Shown here: positions 7,478 through 9,702 of the stretch, piece by piece
How the letters are laid out: the number at the start of each line of letters is the position of its first letter
How positions within the stretch are numbered: position 1 is the stretch's first letter
NCBI GenBank assembly: GCA_017452035.1
Contig: JAFTNE010000004.1
Location: 1-9,702, forward strand
Direction: 5' to 3'
Source: Clostridia bacterium
GTDB taxonomy: Bacteria; Bacillota; Clostridia; Christensenellales; CAG-314
DNA length: 9,702 bases
The notes under the pieces: model-generated
Told to the model about the DNA's origin: nothing
Databases searched by the model: none
Seen by the model: only the letters and a program-made list of their open reading frames with translations
Translations under genes and position numbers: made by a program

Positions 7478-7492
7478 TTGCCGAATGGCCAA
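7478..7492. promoter_or_regulatory. Candidate operator 2 over the HTH transcription start
   Basis: TTGCCGAATGGCCAA, an imperfect copy of the palindrome at 7424-7438 (11 of 15 positions identical), located just downstream of the -10 box where a bound repressor would block initiation. Assignment rests on similarity and position only. Confidence 0.4.
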
Positions 7493-7504
7493 GGGGGACA
7501 GCAG

Positions 7505-7813
7505 ATGAACACACTAGGCGAAAGAATAGCCAAATTATTAGACGAAAAACACATATCCCAAAAGGACCTTGCCTCTATGATTGGTGTAACCGAATCAGCA
7601 TTATCAAGATATATCAATAATGAACGAGAACCCAAGATAGAAGTTTTGGCGAACCTTGCAACAGCGTTGGATACAACTGTGGACTACTTGACCACTGGCA
7701 AAAAACTGGAAACGGATTTTGACGAAATTTATCGTTTGGTTGCAAGGAGTTCCTACACTTTGACAGAAACACAAAAAATGCAAATTATTGAGGCGGTAAT
7801 GCGTAATAAATGA
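7505..7813 (+). CDS. Xre-family HTH transcriptional regulator (ImmR-like)
   Basis: A 102-residue DNA-binding protein, probably a repressor. Seen: an HTH_3 domain over about residues 5-62, with ISQKDLASMIGVTESALSRY (17-36) as the helix-turn-helix, then REPKIEVLANLATAL and VDYLTTGK, the usual end of the domain. A short helical tail (72-102) may serve for dimerisation. The ATG at 7505 is chosen because AGGGGG lies 7 bases upstream; a TTG at 7478 would fall on the transcription start. It overlaps the ImmA-like gene by ATGA. In ICEBs1 and many phages such a pair is a repressor (ImmR) and the protease that cleaves it (ImmA) on induction. Three of six Arg codons are AGA/AGG, unlike sigA. It is likely autoregulated through the sites around its promoter. 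Confidence 0.87.
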   Translation: MNTLGERIAKLLDEKHISQKDLASMIGVTESALSRYINNEREPKIEVLANLATALDTTVDYLTTGKKLETDFDEIYRLVARSSYTLTETQKMQIIEAVMRNK

Positions 7814-8376
7814 CAGATACAGCTCGCACAGAACAATCAAAGCTCCCACATTGGTTGTATGAAAAAATAGAAAGAAAAGTGGTGGATTTGTATATCGAGC
7901 TAGGTATACAAGAGATACCTGTAGACCCTTTTGAAATAATAAGAAAAAGGGGTTACATTGCAATGCCATTTTCTAAAATTAAGGATATCGATTTTCTAAA
8001 ATTTGCAAATGGCAGTAATGATGCTTTTTCTTTTTTTAATCCAGAACGGAATACTTATATAATAGTCTATGATGATAAAAAGCCATTATCTAGACTAAGA
8101 TTCACACTCATGCACGAAATTGGTCACATTGACTTAGGACATAAGAGTGAGAGCAATCTGGCAAGAAAAATGGCAGATTGTTACGCGAGCTATGCATTGG
8201 CTCCATCACCATTGATAGGGCTTTTTACATCTGGAAATAAAGATGAAATTCAAAATGAATTCGGGGTATCTAATGAATGTGCAGAAGTTTGTCAAAAGCG
8301 ATATTATAAGTGGTCTGTTTATGGTGGTGCCAAATATAAGGATTATGAACAAACTCTGCTTGATTTAATTATGTAA
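7810..8376 (+). CDS. ImmA/IrrE-family metallopeptidase-like protein
   Basis: It has 188 residues. Proteins of this family (COG2856) cleave a cognate Xre-type repressor to switch on mobile-element or stress genes. Seen: an N-terminal helix and the segment GIQEIPVDPFEIIRKRGY (32-49), typical of the family; the zinc motif HEIGH (102-106) within LRFTLMHEIGHIDLGH; and ADCYASYALAPSPLI (122-136), matching the family's A-[ND]-x-F-A-x-x-L-L-x-P segment. The glutamates that usually precede that segment are absent (Arg119, Met121), so the usual third zinc ligand appears lost. Activity is therefore uncertain. It overlaps the HTH gene by ATGA with no ribosome-binding site of its own, so it is coupled and its partner is almost surely that regulator. 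Six of nine Arg codons are AGA/AGG, and the base composition is AT-richer than the housekeeping genes. Confidence 0.88.
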   Translation: MTDTARTEQSKLPHWLYEKIERKVVDLYIELGIQEIPVDPFEIIRKRGYIAMPFSKIKDIDFLKFANGSNDAFSFFNPERNTYIIVYDDKKPLSRLRFTLMHEIGHIDLGHKSESNLARKMADCYASYALAPSPLIGLFTSGNKDEIQNEFGVSNECAEVCQKRYYKWSVYGGAKYKDYEQTLLDLIM

Positions 8377-8390
8377 TAAAAATATCAAAC

Positions 8391-8441
8391 AAAAAAGAAA
8401 AGCACCTAACAGTTGCTGCAACAACAAGTTAAGTGCTTCTC
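8391..8441 (-). terminator. Minus-strand intrinsic terminator of a candidate small RNA
   Basis: Reading the minus strand, AAGCACTTAAC (8438-8428) pairs with GTTAGGTGCTT (8410-8400) with a single mismatch, and a small GTTG/CAAC stem lies inside the loop. TTCTTTTTT (8399-8391) follows directly. On the plus strand the same hairpin has no T run after it, so it serves the minus strand rather than the ImmA-like gene. Confidence 0.75.
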
Positions 8442-8459
8442 AGGAAATGTGTTACACAT
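8406..8459 (-). CDS. Possible cysteine-rich micro-ORF inside the candidate small RNA
   Basis: ATG to TAG, 17 codons: MCNTFPEKHLTCCCSNC, with five cysteines. The ATG is only about 9 bases from the predicted RNA start, with no ribosome-binding site, and the stop lies within the terminator stem. Translation is not supported beyond the open frame; the cysteines may be a by-product of the GTTGTTGCAGC hairpin sequence. It is listed so that it can be checked. Confidence 0.15.
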   Translation of the reverse strand: MCNTFPEKHLTCCCSNC

Positions 8460-8474
8460 TTCACGGATATGAAT

Positions 8475-8503
8475 AGTATAACACTTCCTGTCTTTTTTGT
8501 CAA
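8475..8503 (-). promoter_or_regulatory. Minus-strand sigma-A promoter of the candidate small RNA
   Basis: On the minus strand: TTGACA (8503-8498), a 17-base spacer and TATACT (8480-8475) preceded by TGT, giving an extended -10. The match is 6/6 and 5/6 with ideal spacing, one of the strongest promoters in the window, and no annotated-size gene follows it. Confidence 0.75.
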
Positions 8504-8512
8504 ATGTATTTT

Positions 8513-8541
8513 TTGACGCCAACCAAAGGTTGAGATTTAAT
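8513..8541 (+). promoter_or_regulatory. Probable promoter and operator-like repeat of the DUF4417 gene
   Basis: TTGACG (8513-8518), a 17-base spacer and TTTAAT (8536-8541); each box matches 5 of 6. A 5-bp inverted repeat CAACC-AAA-GGTTG (8520-8532) sits in the spacer, the usual place for a repressor site. The start near 8548 would put the ribosome-binding site AAGGAGGTG (8547-8555) at the very 5' end of the mRNA, which is unusual and lowers confidence. It is divergent from the small-RNA promoter, with nine bases between the -35 boxes. Confidence 0.5.
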
Positions 8542-8562
8542 ATTACAAGGAGGTGTTATATT

Positions 8563-9231
8563 ATGGACACTCTTTTTGCCATACCCAAAATGGCGCAAAA
8601 AGACGTTTATAACTCGTTTTTAGTTACAAACGCAACGTATGACGGCGAAGAAGAAATTCCCGTTATCAAAACAAGTAACTCTATTCCCGAAAAGGTTATT
8701 TCCTTTTCAAATGCCAAAAGCAAACAAGACAACAATGCTTGGGTGCATTTTTACCAAGATGATAGTAAAATTGAATGCTTTTGGAGAAATCCACAAAAGT
8801 ATTTGCCAATACTCAAAAGGTACAAAGGAGTTATATCTCCTGATTATAGTTTGTACTATGATATGCCTTTGTGTATGCAAAAGTACAATACGTATCGTGG
8901 TAAGGCGCTGGCACATTGGCTAACAGAAAATGGTGTGGAAGTCATACCTAATGTTCGATGGGGTGATGAACGCACCTTTGAGATCGCTTGTTTGGGTGTT
9001 GAACCTAACAAGACGATTGCTGTGGGTACCCATGGTTGTATCAAGACAATCGAAGGCAAAAGGATGTTTATTGCAGGGTTTGATCATGTAGTAAACAAAT
9101 TAAATCCCCAAACTGTAATCGTCTATGGACGTATGCCAGACAAAATCTTTTGCTTAGCAAGGATGTATGGCATAGAGCTAATTCCATTTGAAAGCGAATT
9201 TGGTTTATCTCACAAAAAGGAGGTAAACTGA
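8563..9231 (+). CDS. DUF4417-domain protein
   Basis: It has 222 residues and is recognised as the DUF4417 family, found in phages and mobile elements of Firmicutes and without a known biochemical role. Seen: VHFYQDD (61-67), GVISPDYSLYYDMP (89-102), QKYNTYRGKAL (106-116), IPNVRWGDERTF (128-139), VGTHGCI (154-160) and VIVYGRMPD (185-193), the conserved blocks of the family in order. No signal peptide or membrane segment is seen. The ATG at 8563 follows AAGGAGGTG with 7 bases of spacing; a TTG at 8497 would overlap the promoters and is rejected. The next gene starts one base after the stop and has its ribosome-binding site inside this gene, so the two products are probably made together. Four of eight Arg codons are AGA/AGG. 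Confidence 0.85.
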   Translation: MDTLFAIPKMAQKDVYNSFLVTNATYDGEEEIPVIKTSNSIPEKVISFSNAKSKQDNNAWVHFYQDDSKIECFWRNPQKYLPILKRYKGVISPDYSLYYDMPLCMQKYNTYRGKALAHWLTENGVEVIPNVRWGDERTFEIACLGVEPNKTIAVGTHGCIKTIEGKRMFIAGFDHVVNKLNPQTVIVYGRMPDKIFCLARMYGIELIPFESEFGLSHKKEVN

Positions 9232-9232
9232 T

Positions 9233-9702
9233 ATGGGAGCTGGATATCATGGTGGATTTGGTAATACTGCTGGTGAAAATAAACATAAAAAAGCTATCGG
9301 CAATAGAAATCCAATCCATAAAAGACTAATTGATGAAAACTTAATTAAGGAATTGAGAAAAAATAATATTAGGTTTAGCGAAAAAGATATTCTGTTTATA
9401 ACTAAGGATAAGACTAATCAAATAGTATGGTTGGAAAGGGGAAACGATGGTGCAGGGTTTGAACATATAAAGTCTAGACATGGACGAGACTTTGTGAAAG
9501 CTTTTAATTTTAGTGAAAATACATTGCACGAATCGTTGTATAACGTAATTAAACATGGAAATGTTGTGGACGATCATATTGAAATAAGGAATGGTATTTC
9601 GTCAATAACGCGTGTTTATGATTATCAAGGGACATATTATCTACTAACCGGCATAGGGACTAATGGTTTTATAGTGACTGCAAGACCACAAAAAAAGGAG
9701 AA
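9233..9702 (+). CDS. GAGYHGGFG-tagged protein with a BECR-type nuclease-like domain, 3'-truncated by window edge
   Basis: 156 residues are visible and the frame is open at the window end. AAGGAGG (9217-9223) precedes the ATG, and the gene starts one base after the DUF4417 stop. Seen: a glycine-rich tag GAGYHGGFGNTAG (2-14), then a basic stretch (17-31). The rest resembles barnase-EndoU-colicin E5/D-RelE (BECR) fold RNase toxins: WLERGNDGAGFEHIKSRHG (66-84, with His78 and His83), then the final strands TRVYDYQGTYYLLTG (126-140) and TNGFIVTARP (143-152). No known family name can be given with confidence. A two-part layout (short conserved tag plus nuclease-like C-terminus) suggests a toxin handled by its neighbours; this is inference. 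No immunity gene is visible, but one could lie past the edge. Eight of ten Arg codons are AGA/AGG, the strongest departure from the housekeeping genes. Confidence 0.65.
   Translation, partial: MGAGYHGGFGNTAGENKHKKAIGNRNPIHKRLIDENLIKELRKNNIRFSEKDILFITKDKTNQIVWLERGNDGAGFEHIKSRHGRDFVKAFNFSENTLHESLYNVIKHGNVVDDHIEIRNGISSITRVYDYQGTYYLLTGIGTNGFIVTARPQKKE

Larger units (their letters stand above)
8391..8469 (-). ncRNA. Candidate small RNA, about 80 nt, between the ImmA-like and DUF4417 genes
   Basis: Defined by a near-consensus promoter (8475-8503, minus) and an intrinsic terminator (8391-8441, minus). The predicted RNA starts near 8469. It forms a first hairpin GAAATGTG-TAA-CACATTTC (8463-8445) and then the terminator hairpin. 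No known RNA family is recognised. Its 3' end converges on the ImmA-like stop at 8376, so it would be antisense to any read-through from that operon, and its promoter is back to back with that of the DUF4417 gene. It contains a 17-codon ATG reading frame (8459-8406) without a ribosome-binding site. The function is unknown; antisense, antitoxin or regulatory roles are inference only. Confidence 0.6.

Noticed and set aside
7478..7510. tRNA-Ser/Leu-like stretch TTGCCGAATGGCCAAGG
   Set aside because: It resembles a tRNA 5' half only over the D-arm; no acceptor stem, anticodon arm or T-arm follows, and the HTH gene starts at 7505.
8397..8441. Hairpin as terminator of the HTH-ImmA operon on the plus strand
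   Set aside because: No T run follows on the plus strand; the T run lies on the minus strand, so the hairpin is assigned to the small RNA.
8445..8490. Plus-strand promoter TTACAC/TATAAC
   Set aside because: The spacer is 19 bases and the -35 box is poor; the same bases form the much better minus-strand -10 box.
1..9702. CRISPR array, rRNA, insertion sequence or integrase
   Set aside because: No regularly spaced repeats, rRNA-like sequence, transposase or recombinase motifs were seen in any frame.

Overview
The window reads as chromosome from a Gram-positive bacterium of the Bacillota, probably Clostridia. Three things point there: the Firmicutes gene order dnaG-sigA-trmK, strong AGGAGG-type ribosome-binding sites, and CotH-type and ImmA-type proteins. 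The species cannot be fixed from sequence alone. Two kinds of DNA meet in the window: a housekeeping part (about 1-7394) and an accessory part (about 7395-9702, running off the right edge).

Housekeeping part. The window opens inside a Sua5-type threonylcarbamoyl-AMP synthase (tRNA t6A synthesis), followed 13 bases later by rpiB (pentose phosphate pathway). A bidirectional terminator (1179-1209) separates these from a convergent, minus-strand CotH-family lipoprotein with its own strong promoter (2835-2863). A repeat-rich AT-dense region and a long leader then precede an operon of DNA primase (dnaG), the primary sigma factor (rpoD/sigA), tRNA(A22) methyltransferase (trmK) and a coiled-coil C4 zinc-ribbon protein (DUF164). 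Its genes are 15 bases apart, 1 base apart and overlapping by ATGA, and a terminator at 7361-7394 closes it. Arginine codons here are nearly all CGT/CGC (24 of 25 in sigA).

Accessory part. Immediately after that terminator arginine usage shifts to AGA/AGG. The region begins with a consensus promoter bracketed by two palindrome-like sites, which drives an Xre-type HTH regulator overlapping (ATGA) an ImmA/IrrE-type metallopeptidase. This is the repressor/protease pair of integrative elements and phages. A DUF4417 protein and a translationally coupled small protein follow. The latter starts with a GAGYHGGFG tag and has a C-terminal half resembling a BECR-fold (barnase-EndoU-colicin-RelE) RNase toxin; it is cut by the window edge.

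The most notable hidden signal lies in the 186-base gap between the peptidase and the DUF4417 gene. The minus strand there carries a near-perfect sigma-A promoter with an extended -10, a stem-loop, and a strong intrinsic terminator. Together they define an unannotated RNA of about 80 nt, which also contains a 17-codon cysteine-rich reading frame. The overall picture is a compact mobile or defence-like cassette (regulator, protease-like protein, small RNA, DUF4417, putative nuclease toxin) sitting just behind the sigA operon. Its integrase and attachment sites, if any, lie outside the window.
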